This document shows, piece after piece, positions 42,020-50,388 of a stretch of 64,000 nt of DNA. The DNA is taken from the NCBI GenBank assembly GCA_035647815.1, contig DASRMR010000007.1, positions 23,080 through 87,079 of the forward strand, read 5' to 3'. The translations under genes and the position numbers were made by a program. Every line of letters starts with the position of its first letter. Within the stretch, counting starts at the first letter, position 1. Under the pieces are notes generated by a model. It had not been told where the DNA came from, searched no databases, and was given only the letters and a program-made list of their open reading frames with translations. This DNA is from JAAYRQ01 sp035647815. GTDB taxonomy: Bacteria; Bacillota; Syntrophomonadia; Syntrophomonadales; Syntrophomonadaceae.

Positions 42020-43270
42020 TTGCTGAATACGTTGAAAATTGAGGGTGGGTACCCTTTACATGGTCAAGTACGTGTCAGTGGAGCCAAAAATGCAGGATTA
42101 GCGTTAATGGCTGCAAGCATTCTCGCGGATGGTGAGGTTGTTTTAGATAATTTACCTCGTATCCGAGATGTAGAAGTAATGACCGAAATATTAAACGAAA
42201 TTGGTGTGACGACAACCTGGCGGCTAGATGGCAGTTTATCGATATACGCACCTGAAAAAAACCTGAAAATTAAAACACCTTATGAACTAGCCAAGCTACT
42301 TAGAGCATCTAATCTGTTTCTGGGTGCTATGTTAGGTCGCCAGCGTGAGGCTGTAATATCATTGCCTGGTGGATGTGACATAGGATCTAGGCCGATGGAT
42401 TTGCATATTAAAGGTGTTCAAGCACTAGGTTCAGAGGTGGAGATAGAACACGGCTATATTCATGCACGGGCTAAAAACCCTAAGGGTGCAAGTGTATATT
42501 TAGATTTTCCTAGTGTAGGTGCAACCGAGAACATTATAATGATGGCCTCTAAAACACCAGGCATTTCTATTATAGAAAATGCTGCCAAGGAACCTGAAAT
42601 TGTAGATTTGGCTAATTTCCTTAATTCTATGGGAGCTAAAATTAGGGGAGCTGGAACAGATGTTATAAAAATTGAGGGAGTTTCAGAATTAAAAGGTGGG
42701 CATTATAGTATTATTCCAGACCGTATAGAGGCAGGCACTTTTATGATTGCTGCAGTAATAACTAATGGTGAGATATTAGTAGAAAATGTTATACCTACAC
42801 ATCTCAATCCGGTAATTGCTAAGTTACAAGAAACAGGTGCTATAATTGAAAACAAGGAAACTGGTCTATTAGTTCGTCCTGGCAAATTTATTACACCAAT
42901 TAATATAAAAACGCTTCCTTACCCAGGATTTCCTACTGACATGCAATCTCAGATGATGTCATTACTATGCTTAGCTAAAGGTTCAAGCATTATTGTGGAA
43001 AATGTATTTGAAAATCGTTTTCAGATAGTGGATGAACTTAAGCGTATGGGAGCTAAAGTTAAAGTTGAAGGGCATACTGCAGTAGTAGAAGGGGTAGATC
43101 ACCTTTATGGTGCCGCAGTTAAGGCGACTGACTTGAGAGCGGGTGCGGCCTTGATTTTATCCGCTTTATCAGCTCACGGTGTAACCACAATTGAGGATGC
43201 TATTCATATATTTAGAGGTTATGAGGATATAAAGGAAAAGCTCGAAGGTTTAGGAGCAAAAGTCCTTTAG
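42020..43270 (+). CDS. murA: UDP-N-acetylglucosamine 1-carboxyvinyltransferase
   Basis: First committed step of peptidoglycan synthesis: PEP addition to UDP-GlcNAc. The 416-aa protein has KNAGLALMAASIL and the catalytic cysteine Cys119 in SLPGGCDIGSRPMDLHIKG, and ends with LRAGAALILSALSAHG...GYEDIKEKLEGLGAK. Presence of Cys means it should be sensitive to fosfomycin by the known mechanism. The start is TTG 42020 after gcgagaggtg. A stem-loop marks its end. Confidence 0.95.
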   Translation: MLNTLKIEGGYPLHGQVRVSGAKNAGLALMAASILADGEVVLDNLPRIRDVEVMTEILNEIGVTTTWRLDGSLSIYAPEKNLKIKTPYELAKLLRASNLFLGAMLGRQREAVISLPGGCDIGSRPMDLHIKGVQALGSEVEIEHGYIHARAKNPKGASVYLDFPSVGATENIIMMASKTPGISIIENAAKEPEIVDLANFLNSMGAKIRGAGTDVIKIEGVSELKGGHYSIIPDRIEAGTFMIAAVITNGEILVENVIPTHLNPVIAKLQETGAIIENKETGLLVRPGKFITPINIKTLPYPGFPTDMQSQMMSLLCLAKGSSIIVENVFENRFQIVDELKRMGAKVKVEGHTAVVEGVDHLYGAAVKATDLRAGAALILSALSAHGVTTIEDAIHIFRGYEDIKEKLEGLGAKVL

Positions 43271-43275
43271 CATAT

Positions 43276-43318
43276 TTTATCTACTATTAGCTATATAAAA
43301 AAGCTAATAGTAGATAAA
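43276..43318. terminator. Long hairpin between murA and the Moco operon end
   Basis: TTTATCTACTATTAGCT and its exact reverse complement form a 17-bp stem around a 9-base loop at the junction of two convergent units. Confidence 0.75.
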
Positions 43319-43355
43319 GGCTGTTTAAAATAAGGGAGTATAGATAAATTAATAT

Positions 43356-44090
43356 TTAGCTACCTTTATAGCACCATCTTTCTAGGTCCATTAAGTGAGT
43401 TGCTCCTGCGCAGCTAGTTCCGAAGAAAATTACTGGTTTATTTAGTCCTACATAATCGCCCATAGTATTATTGATTGCGGTACTACCAGTAGCAATTATA
43501 AGATCACACCAATCTAATACTTCCTGAGTATTTTCAAAACTTTCGATAAGTATGCCGTGTTTAGTTTTTCCAATATTATCTTCATCTAAATCCACAGTTC
43601 TTATTCTAAACTTTTCGGCCAGTTTCTCCAAAATTGCAGGTTGTAGTCCGATAAGGGCAATTTTAGGTTGATCATACTGTTGGCTAATATGAGCTTGCAA
43701 TGCGCTAGCACATTCTTCGGGTTCTTCATCATGACAGTGAATAGTCCCTTCGATTAAATCTAAGTATCTACAAACAGCGTTCATAGTAGCAATTAAAATA
43801 CCGCGATCCCAGTTATTCTCAGGTACTTGGTTAACAATTTCTTCTATAGTTCCCTTGAAGGAGCCAGGCATATCGGTAAAGGCTTGTCCTTTATAGCCTT
43901 TAAAATCAGCTTGGATAAGCTTTTCTTTTCCTTTTATAATAGGATAATCCTGACGTTCGGGATTTCCAATCGCTTCCTCAGTAGATAATGTTCTAGCAGT
44001 TACTATAATTTCCTCATTCATAAGGTTATTTTCCTTAACAATTTGAGCAAATTCTGTTAATAATTTTCGGGAAAAGTCCTTTTCCTTCAT
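43356..44090 (-). CDS. DUF4213/DUF364-like protein (putative metal-chelation family)
   Basis: 244-aa cytoplasmic protein resembling the DUF4213-DUF364 pair. The N-terminal half has NWDRGILIATMNAVCRYL and the striking Cys/His segment EGTIHCHDEEPEECA; the C-terminal Rossmann-like half has KIALIGLQPAILEKLAEKF and LIIATGSTAINNTMGD. DUF364 proteins have been suggested to bind heavy metals. Start ATG 44090 follows aaggagg; the frame extends to 44114. It is the last gene of a molybdenum-cofactor operon under a Moco riboswitch, hinting at a role in Mo/W handling. Confidence 0.75.
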   Translation of the reverse strand: MKEKDFSRKLLTEFAQIVKENNLMNEEIIVTARTLSTEEAIGNPERQDYPIIKGKEKLIQADFKGYKGQAFTDMPGSFKGTIEEIVNQVPENNWDRGILIATMNAVCRYLDLIEGTIHCHDEEPEECASALQAHISQQYDQPKIALIGLQPAILEKLAEKFRIRTVDLDEDNIGKTKHGILIESFENTQEVLDWCDLIIATGSTAINNTMGDYVGLNKPVIFFGTSCAGATHLMDLERWCYKGS

Positions 44091-44122
44091 CTTTGATCCT
44101 CCTTGTATGTTCATATAATTAT

Positions 44123-44602
44123 CTAATCTGTAGGTCGCATAACATGACCGCTTTTACCCCCGTGTTTTTCTAATAGTTTTATATCCGAGATGGTCATCCA
44201 CCTGTCGATTGCTTTGCACATGTCGTATATAGTCGTAAGGGCAATCGATACAGCCATTATAGCCTCCATCTCAATACCTGTTTTACCATCCGTTTTAGCT
44301 ATAGATTTAGCCATAATACTAGAAGATTCCTCGTCAAAACTAAAACTGATATCTATAGCAGTTAACATCAAAGGATGACACATAGGAATCAAATGTGCAG
44401 TCTGTTTAGCACCCATAATACCAGCTACTTGAGCAATACTTAAGACATCCCCTTTTTTAATACCCCCAGTTTTAATTGTTGCAAGTGTTTCGGGTTGCAT
44501 TTGTATGATTCCTTGAGCAATAGCTATGCGGTGAGTATCATCTTTAGTGCTAATATCTACCATCTGGGCACGACCTTGATCATTAAGATGAGTTAAATTC
44601 AT
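44123..44602 (-). CDS. moaC: Cyclic pyranopterin monophosphate synthase MoaC
   Basis: 159-aa enzyme that with MoaA converts GTP to cyclic pyranopterin monophosphate. The motifs DISTKDDTHRIAIAQG, GDVLSIAQVAGIMGAKQTAHLIPMCHPL and TDGKTGIEMEAIMAVSIALTTIYDMCKAID are the family core. Start ATG after aggagg. It follows moaA by 2 bases in a translationally tight operon. Confidence 0.96.
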   Translation of the reverse strand: MNLTHLNDQGRAQMVDISTKDDTHRIAIAQGIIQMQPETLATIKTGGIKKGDVLSIAQVAGIMGAKQTAHLIPMCHPLMLTAIDISFSFDEESSSIMAKSIAKTDGKTGIEMEAIMAVSIALTTIYDMCKAIDRWMTISDIKLLEKHGGKSGHVMRPTD

Positions 44603-44604
44603 GT

Positions 44605-45585
44605 TTAGCCTCCTATTTGATACATTTTACGATTATTGTTTTTACCCCATCCATCTAACATGTGGTGTTGGGCTGGTTTCATAAGAATAGCCTTTTTAAA
44701 TAAGGCTAACAATTGTTCATCAGTGCAGTCATTACATAATGCTAAACGCAAATCGATTTCATCTTGACTATATAAACACCCTCTAAGCTTGCCATCAGCA
44801 GTTAATCTCATCCGGTTACATTTATTACAAAAATGATTGCTTAACGGGCTAATAAAGCCTAGAGAACCTTTTCCACCAGCAATTTGAGCATAATTAGCTG
44901 GTCCATGCCCTTTTATATTTACACCATATTCAAGATTATAAGTTTCCTCAATTATACTTTTTACTGCACCGATAGTTAAAACTTTATCTTCGGTATGAAA
45001 ATCTAAATCACCTATAGGCATAAATTCGATAAAACGAACATGGACTGGAAGTTCATAAGTTAAACGGGCAAAATCTAAAATTTCATCATCATTAAAACCT
45101 TTCATAACTACTACATTAATTTTAACCGGGTCCATATCTAGAGATAAGGCTTTCTCTATAGCCTGAAAAACACGATCTAGATTACCTTTTAAAGTTATAT
45201 ATTTATATTTCTCTTTATCGAGAGTATCTAAACTAATATTTACTCGACTTATCCCTGCTTGTTTAAGGTCATTAGCCATTTCCGGGAACAATATACCATT
45301 AGTAGTTAGAGAAATATCTTCAATAGAAGATAGGGCTGAGATAGCTCTGATCAGTTGCACAATATTTTTTCTTACTAAAGGCTCCCCACCAGTTAATCTT
45401 ACTTTATTAATACCTATCTTATTAGCAACTTTCACTATACGATAAAGTTGCTCAAAAGAAAGCATGTGGTGATGTCCCTGATTTTCAATTCCTTCTTCTG
45501 GCATACAGTACCGACAACGTAAATTACATCTATCAGTGACGGATATACGCAAATAATCAATATTACGACCTAAAGTATCAATCAT
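44605..45585 (-). CDS. moaA: GTP 3',8-cyclase MoaA
   Basis: Radical SAM enzyme, 326 aa, performing the first step of molybdopterin synthesis. The N-terminal cluster is held by Cys20, Cys24, Cys27 (DRCNLRCRYC); the C-terminal cluster motif is CNKCNRMRLTADGKLRGCL. The protein ends in the Gly-Gly dipeptide required in MoaA. ATG with gaaggg upstream. It lies between moeA and moaC. Confidence 0.97.
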   Translation of the reverse strand: MIDTLGRNIDYLRISVTDRCNLRCRYCMPEEGIENQGHHHMLSFEQLYRIVKVANKIGINKVRLTGGEPLVRKNIVQLIRAISALSSIEDISLTTNGILFPEMANDLKQAGISRVNISLDTLDKEKYKYITLKGNLDRVFQAIEKALSLDMDPVKINVVVMKGFNDDEILDFARLTYELPVHVRFIEFMPIGDLDFHTEDKVLTIGAVKSIIEETYNLEYGVNIKGHGPANYAQIAGGKGSLGFISPLSNHFCNKCNRMRLTADGKLRGCLYSQDEIDLRLALCNDCTDEQLLALFKKAILMKPAQHHMLDGWGKNNNRKMYQIGG

Positions 45586-45628
45586 ATAATTCCCTTCTTT
45601 CTAATACCTCTCACTCTCAAGTCTTTTT

Positions 45629-46855
45629 TTAAGATTTATGGTCAATGATGTAGGCTTCAACCTTTTCGCCTGCTGTTATGCTTTTAGATCCAGCAGGTAC
45701 ATCAATAAGTACATTACAATCAATAAGGGATTTTAAGACTCCATTAGTTTGTGATCCAGTTAGCTTAATATAATTGGAACCGTCCTGGTGATAAAGGTTT
45801 CCTCTTAGGAAGCGTCTTAATGGACTAGCTTTTCCGAAACCATCTACTAAAGTTGCAGAAGTTCGAGGAGGTAGATAATTTGTCAGTCCTAACATCTTCT
45901 TAAGCAGGGGTACTACAATTAGTTCAAAAGTAATTAAAGCTGAAGCAGGATTACCGGAAAGTCCAATTATAGGTTTATCATCTTTAGTGGCGACAAGCAT
46001 TGCAGAACCAGGTTTTATATCTACCTTCCAAAACAAAGTCTTTGCTTCGATATCTTCCATCGCATCAAAGAATAAATCATAATCGCCAACCGATACTCCA
46101 CCAGTAGAAATCACTATATCTGCATTTTCTAATCCGTACCTGATACTTTTCGCTATAGCTGATACATTATCAACTACAATACCTAACGAAATTGGCTCTA
46201 TACCTAGTTCGATGCAATGTGCATACAAAGTATATAAGTTACTGTTATAAATTTTGCCGGGATGCATTTCTTCATCAGGTTCTAGCAGTTCATCCCCAGT
46301 GCTCAGTATGGCAACTTTAAGCTTAGGGAAGACGGGAACCTGGTTTATCCCTTGGCTAGCAATTAGACCTAATATAGGAGGGGTTATTAAAGTTCCGCGT
46401 GGGGCGATAATTTCATCTTTTGTAACATCTTCACCTCTAGGAATAATGTTACTATTTGACTTAAGTGATTGATTGACCATAATGTGGTCTTCGATTAAAT
46501 CGATTTCTTCAAACTTAATTACTACATCTGCTCCTGCAGGGATAGGCGCACCAGTCATTACCCCTATAGTTGTTCCTGGGGATACGCTTTTAGTCGCTAC
46601 ATAACCAGCCGCAATTCTCTCAATTACTCTTAACTTAACAGGATTAGAAGAGTTTGCTTGACTGATATCTTCAGCTCTCATAGCATAACCATCTAGTGGT
46701 GAACGATCAAAGGGTGGTATATCCCTATTAGCTTTAATATCTTGACTCAGAACTTGTCCCGCAGCTTCAAAAAGAGATATTAGTTTTTCTTCTCTAGAAG
46801 TAACTAAGTCTAGAAGTATTTGCTGAGCTTGTTCTAATTTAACTAATGTTTGCAT
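45629..46855 (-). CDS. moeA: Molybdopterin molybdenumtransferase MoeA
   Basis: Inserts molybdate into adenylated molybdopterin. The 408-aa protein has FDRSPLDGYAMRAEDI, GAPIPAGADVVIKFEE, the central VAILSTGDELLEPDE...GKIYNSN, TGGVSVGDYD and SGNPASALITFE motifs. ATG 46855 has aggagg at good spacing; the frame is open upstream to 46906 inside the preceding gene. It is the second gene of the Moco operon. Confidence 0.95.
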   Translation of the reverse strand: MQTLVKLEQAQQILLDLVTSREEKLISLFEAAGQVLSQDIKANRDIPPFDRSPLDGYAMRAEDISQANSSNPVKLRVIERIAAGYVATKSVSPGTTIGVMTGAPIPAGADVVIKFEEIDLIEDHIMVNQSLKSNSNIIPRGEDVTKDEIIAPRGTLITPPILGLIASQGINQVPVFPKLKVAILSTGDELLEPDEEMHPGKIYNSNLYTLYAHCIELGIEPISLGIVVDNVSAIAKSIRYGLENADIVISTGGVSVGDYDLFFDAMEDIEAKTLFWKVDIKPGSAMLVATKDDKPIIGLSGNPASALITFELIVVPLLKKMLGLTNYLPPRTSATLVDGFGKASPLRRFLRGNLYHQDGSNYIKLTGSQTNGVLKSLIDCNVLIDVPAGSKSITAGEKVEAYIIDHKS

Positions 46856-46866
46856 GAAATTTCCTC

Positions 46867-47889
46867 CTAAGCTCCAGTACCGAATGTACAAATTGGATAA
46901 TGACATACTTTACAATTTAGGCATAGACCACCCATGCCTAGTTTTGCGAGATCACGTTTTTCAATTCTTTGTTCCGCAAGCACTAAGGGGAAAATGAGGT
47001 CGAAAACAGTTATCCTGAAATAAGAAACTGCACCAGGTATACCTAATATAGGCACATCTCCTAAGTATGCTATTAAGAACATAGCTCCAGGAAAGACGGG
47101 AACTCCATAAGAGATGATCTCAGCTCCAGTTGCTTTAATAGCTGTGGGAGTAACATCATCTGGGTCGACAGACATCCCTCCTGTAGAAAGAATAAGCTCT
47201 GCCCCCTCAGCAATGAGCTCCTCCATAGCGCGCCTAATTTCTTCCGCATCATCAGGAACAATAACTTGTTTAAAAAACTCGCACCCATATTCTGCTAATT
47301 TATTTTTAATAACTGGGCCAAATTTTTCTTCAGTTAGTCCTGTATATAACTCATTTCCTGTAGTTACAACCCCGACTTTAAAAGAACGGAAAGGTTTTAC
47401 ACTAACTATATCTTCTTCCTCAGCTATCTGTTCAACTAAGTCAAGCTTAGCTCCATCAACAGCAAGAGGAATAATTTTTAATGCGGCAATTGAATCGCCC
47501 TTTTTTACAGGTCTTTTATGATTACGAGTTGCTACTGCCATATCATCGATCATGTTTATTTGGATAAGCAGCTCTTCATTTACATAGCACATACCATCAT
47601 GGGCAGCTCTTAAGGTAATCTTTCCTTCAATAGGTTCGTTAGAAGTTAGGCCTTCCCCTGAAATAGCTTTGGCTATGCGTATAGCCGCATCATGTTCATG
47701 TACTTTGTCTGGTGAAAGCTCTCCTACATAGACATGCTCTTTACCAAGTTTTAGAAACTCAGGGATATCTTCTTCTTTTATTATGTGTCCTTTAGAAAAA
47801 GCTCGTCCTTTGAATTTACCCGGTATAATCTTGGTAATATCATGCATTAAAACTGAACCGACTGCATCTTGTACTTTTATAAGCTCCAT
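46867..47889 (-). CDS. MoeA/MogA-like molybdopterin-binding protein with a cysteine-rich tail
   Basis: 340-aa protein containing a molybdopterin-binding fold (FKVGVVTTGNELYTG, AELILSTGGMSVDPDDVTPTAIK, LGIPGAVSYFRITVFDLI) without the full MoeA domain set. The N-terminal half is a beta-rich domain similar to the MoeA N-terminus/SAF type. The C-terminus CLNCKVCHYPICTFGTGA has four cysteines, suggesting an iron-sulfur or metal site. Proteins of this type occur in clostridial Moco operons, possibly for maturation of specific molybdoenzymes. First gene after the Moco riboswitch. Confidence 0.82.
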   Translation of the reverse strand: MELIKVQDAVGSVLMHDITKIIPGKFKGRAFSKGHIIKEEDIPEFLKLGKEHVYVGELSPDKVHEHDAAIRIAKAISGEGLTSNEPIEGKITLRAAHDGMCYVNEELLIQINMIDDMAVATRNHKRPVKKGDSIAALKIIPLAVDGAKLDLVEQIAEEEDIVSVKPFRSFKVGVVTTGNELYTGLTEEKFGPVIKNKLAEYGCEFFKQVIVPDDAEEIRRAMEELIAEGAELILSTGGMSVDPDDVTPTAIKATGAEIISYGVPVFPGAMFLIAYLGDVPILGIPGAVSYFRITVFDLIFPLVLAEQRIEKRDLAKLGMGGLCLNCKVCHYPICTFGTGA

Positions 47890-47932
47890 ATTTTTCCACT
47901 CCTTTATATTAAAAAACAGAGACCGGTAATAA

Positions 47933-47978
47933 TAAAAAAAAGGTAACTCCCCTTAGAAGAATTCAGGGGGGCTACCTT
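47933..47978 (-). terminator. Expression-platform terminator of the Moco riboswitch
   Basis: AAGGTAACTCCCCT (47940-47953) and AGGGGGGCTACCTT (47965-47978) pair around an 11-base loop. On the minus strand the stem is followed by a run of T's (A's on plus, 47933-47940). It lies between the riboswitch and the first Moco gene. Confidence 0.85.
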
Positions 47979-47999
47979 AAAAAGACAGTTGTCCTAAAA

Positions 48000-48110
48000 A
48001 CTCCTTTCCGTTCGTGGAGGCAACATGATTTCCCATGTTACCCTGTGGGCTTAATTAGCCCAGGCATGAATACCCTAGTTAAGAGCCTTAGGTATTACTG
48101 CTCGGAGTCA
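48000..48110 (-). promoter_or_regulatory. Molybdenum cofactor (Moco) riboswitch aptamer
   Basis: Minus-strand RNA with the motif elements ACTCCGAGC at its 5' end, GGGTATTCATGCCTGGGC in the middle, then GGGTAACATGGGAAATCATG and TTGCCTCCACG. These are the conserved blocks of the Moco motif, placed directly upstream of five Moco genes and followed by an intrinsic terminator. High cofactor would therefore stop transcription. The related tungsten-cofactor variant cannot be excluded. Confidence 0.85.
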
Positions 48111-48140
48111 ATATTTAATTAATAAATCAATTATAATTTT

Positions 48141-48169
48141 ACAATACAATATTTCAGCAAAAGGGTCAA
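48141..48169 (-). promoter_or_regulatory. Promoter of the Moco operon
   Basis: On the minus strand TTGACC (48164-48169), a 17-base spacer and TATTGT (48141-48146). Transcription would start just before the riboswitch. Confidence 0.72.
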
Positions 48170-48278
48170 TGGCAGAATTTCCATATTAGGCAATTAGAGG
48201 TTGCAAGTTAAAGAATACCTTAAACATTAGTTGCTCAAAATATTTATGAGTAAAAGTTAAATATGAGGGGGCAATATT

Positions 48279-49355
48279 TTGAAATATAAAATCACCAAGG
48301 GATTATGGTTTTTCCTTTTGTTTTTCGCTATTGGACTAGGAGGTTATTTATTAGTAAGTCCACATCTTACCGATAGTAAGCCTATCGTTACAGATGAAGA
48401 GAATCTGATGCCAGTAGGGCGGATTAGTGATGTAGCAACCCAAGTGAGCCCTTCTGTAGTAGGTATTACTAACCTTCAAAGAGATTTAGAATACTTTAAT
48501 CAGAAAAGCACTGAAAGCAGTGGTTCTGGTGTAATTCTTGATAATAGCGGATATATTGTTACTAATAACCATGTAGTAAGAGATGCGAATAAGATTATCG
48601 TAACTTTAGCAGATGGAAATGAGGAAGAAGCTAAAGTTATCGGGACTGATTCTCGCACAGATTTAGCAGTAATCAAGATTAAAGTAGATAATTATGTTAC
48701 TCCAGTAAAGTTTGGGGATTCGGATGAATTACTAGTAGGAGAGGAAGTTGTGGCCATAGGAAATCCTTTAGGATTAAGGTTTGCTAGATCGGTAACTGCT
48801 GGTGTAGTTAGTGGTTTAAATCGAATTTTAACTACTGAGGAAGGATTTGCTTTTCGCTTAATTCAGACCGATGCTGCCATTAATCCAGGCAATAGTGGGG
48901 GAGCATTAGTTAATCTACGTGGGGAGTTAATAGGAATAAATACTATAAAAATTGCAGCAGAAGGCTTTGAAGGCATGGGTTTTTCCATACCTTCTAATCA
49001 GGTTAAACTAGTAGTAGAAAGTATTAAAGAAAATGGTAAAGTTATTCGTCCAATAATGGGGATAAGGATAATACGGGAATTTACTTGTGATGAAACAGAA
49101 TTTTTCAGTTTACCAAGAGAATGTGGGGTAGCTGTTGATATTATAAGAGGTGGGCCGGCTTATAAAGCGGGACTAAAAAAATATGATATCATTACTAAAA
49201 TAGATGGTATAGAGGTAGAAACAGCTTTATTACTTCAAGAAGAAATTGGGTTAAGAAAGATAGGGGATGCTATTCATGTGGAATATATTAGAATCCCTGC
49301 TAATAAAGAAGGCCAACCAGAAATAAAGACAAGCCATGTTATATTAGGTAAGTAA
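48279..49355 (+). CDS. HtrA/DegP-like trypsin-fold serine protease with PDZ domain
   Basis: 358-aa envelope protease of the HtrA family. A signal anchor spans about residues 8-27. The catalytic triad is His98 (TNNHVV), Asp128 (SRTDLAVI) and Ser206 (NPGNSGGAL). A C-terminal PDZ domain from about 250 has the DIIRGGPAYKAGLKKYDIITKIDG segment. The start is TTG 48279 after ggggg. Followed by rlmH, as in Bacillus where htrC and rlmH close the walR operon. Substrates are misfolded extracytoplasmic proteins. Confidence 0.93.
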   Translation: MKYKITKGLWFFLLFFAIGLGGYLLVSPHLTDSKPIVTDEENLMPVGRISDVATQVSPSVVGITNLQRDLEYFNQKSTESSGSGVILDNSGYIVTNNHVVRDANKIIVTLADGNEEEAKVIGTDSRTDLAVIKIKVDNYVTPVKFGDSDELLVGEEVVAIGNPLGLRFARSVTAGVVSGLNRILTTEEGFAFRLIQTDAAINPGNSGGALVNLRGELIGINTIKIAAEGFEGMGFSIPSNQVKLVVESIKENGKVIRPIMGIRIIREFTCDETEFFSLPRECGVAVDIIRGGPAYKAGLKKYDIITKIDGIEVETALLLQEEIGLRKIGDAIHVEYIRIPANKEGQPEIKTSHVILGK

Positions 49356-49399
49356 TGCATGAATGAGTATGTTCCCCACCGCTCATAGTTGTGCCAATT

Positions 49400-49432
49400 A
49401 GCGTTTCTTAGCAGGAGACGCTTTATTTTTGT
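49400..49432 (+). terminator. Terminator after the htrA-like gene
   Basis: AGCGTTTCT and AGGAGACGCT form a stem with one bulge, followed by TTATTTTTG. Confidence 0.75.
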
Positions 49433-49470
49433 AAAAATTTTAAGTCAAATTATAATTAGGGAGTTTATTA

Positions 49471-49950
49471 ATGAAAATTTTTATATATTCGGTAGGAAAA
49501 ATAAGGGAACCATTTTATATTAATGGGGTAAAAGAATATCTAAAAAGGCTTAAACCTTATACTAATATAGAATTAGTAGATGGATTTGAAGAAAAGCTTA
49601 GTCCTAAAGCGAGTGAAAAAGATATTCAAAACCTACTAGCTAAAGAGGGGCAAAAAATGTTGAACTCTATTAGTCCAGATGATTTAGTTGTGCTTTTAGA
49701 TATAAAAGGTAAACAAGTAAGTTCACCGGCTTTTGCTCAAGATTTAGAAAGATTTAATTTATCCGGAAAAGCCCGCTTGAACTTTATCATCGGTAGTTCA
49801 CATGGGGTAAGTGAAGCAATAAAAAAAAGGGCAGATAAACTTATTTCTTTTTCTCCTATGACTTTTCCTCATCAGATGGCAGTGTTGATATTGGTCGAGC
49901 AGATATATAGGGGTTTTAAGATAATAAAAAATGAGCCCTATCATAAGTAG
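49471..49950 (+). CDS. rlmH: 23S rRNA (pseudouridine-N3) methyltransferase RlmH
   Basis: SPOUT-fold methyltransferase acting on pseudouridine 1915 of 23S rRNA. The 159-aa protein has the SAM knot motif FIIGSSHGVSEAIKKRADKLISFSPMTFPHQMAVLILVEQIYRGFKI and ends NEPYHK, the invariant C-terminus. ATG 49471. It usually lies close to the origin end of the chromosome, consistent with this window. Confidence 0.96.
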   Translation: MKIFIYSVGKIREPFYINGVKEYLKRLKPYTNIELVDGFEEKLSPKASEKDIQNLLAKEGQKMLNSISPDDLVVLLDIKGKQVSSPAFAQDLERFNLSGKARLNFIIGSSHGVSEAIKKRADKLISFSPMTFPHQMAVLILVEQIYRGFKIIKNEPYHK

Positions 49951-50098
49951 GGACAATAGAGAGCAGAGGCAGTTAGATATATTATGGGGGAAATAATTTT
50001 GCTTTTAAGGACCACTATTTTATTTGAATTAAGGTTAGTGATATAATCTAATAGTAAAAACAGAAAGTTGCCTAGATGCCTAATATAGAGGTGAAGGA

Positions 50099-50383
50099 TT
50101 GCAAACTACATACTTACCTACCAAAGAAATGTTAGAAGAATTTAAGCTATCTAGGCAGACTTTATATAATTGGATCAAATTAGCAAAGATAACTGAGCCA
50201 GAAAAAGACTGGAGAGGCTGGAGAATGTGGACAGAACAGCAAATGAAAGAGATTGAAGGAATAATAAGAGCAAAGGAAGTGGAACAACTTTCCCCGCCTA
50301 AGATAGAGCAAAGACTGCAAATTAATCTTAAAAAGATTAAAAATTTAATAAAAGTACATCTAAACATAGTATGCGAGGAGTGA
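50099..50383 (+). CDS. Small MerR-like helix-turn-helix protein
   Basis: 94-aa DNA-binding-type protein. Residues about 5-55 (YLPTKEMLEEFKLSRQTLYNWIK...WRMWTEQQMKEIEGIIRAKE) follow the winged MerR/excisionase helix-turn-helix pattern; the remainder is helical and Lys-rich with no ligand domain. The start is TTG 50099 after gaggtgaagg. The gene stops 5 bases before the asnS start, so the two are probably co-transcribed and translationally linked. I do not know its target. Confidence 0.75.
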   Translation: MQTTYLPTKEMLEEFKLSRQTLYNWIKLAKITEPEKDWRGWRMWTEQQMKEIEGIIRAKEVEQLSPPKIEQRLQINLKKIKNLIKVHLNIVCEE

Positions 50384-50388
50384 TTAAG

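Noticed and set aside
47114..47521. Plus-strand ORF of 135 codons inside the Moco operon
   Set aside because: It is antisense to the molybdopterin-binding protein gene, which has clear motifs and its own ribosome-binding site.
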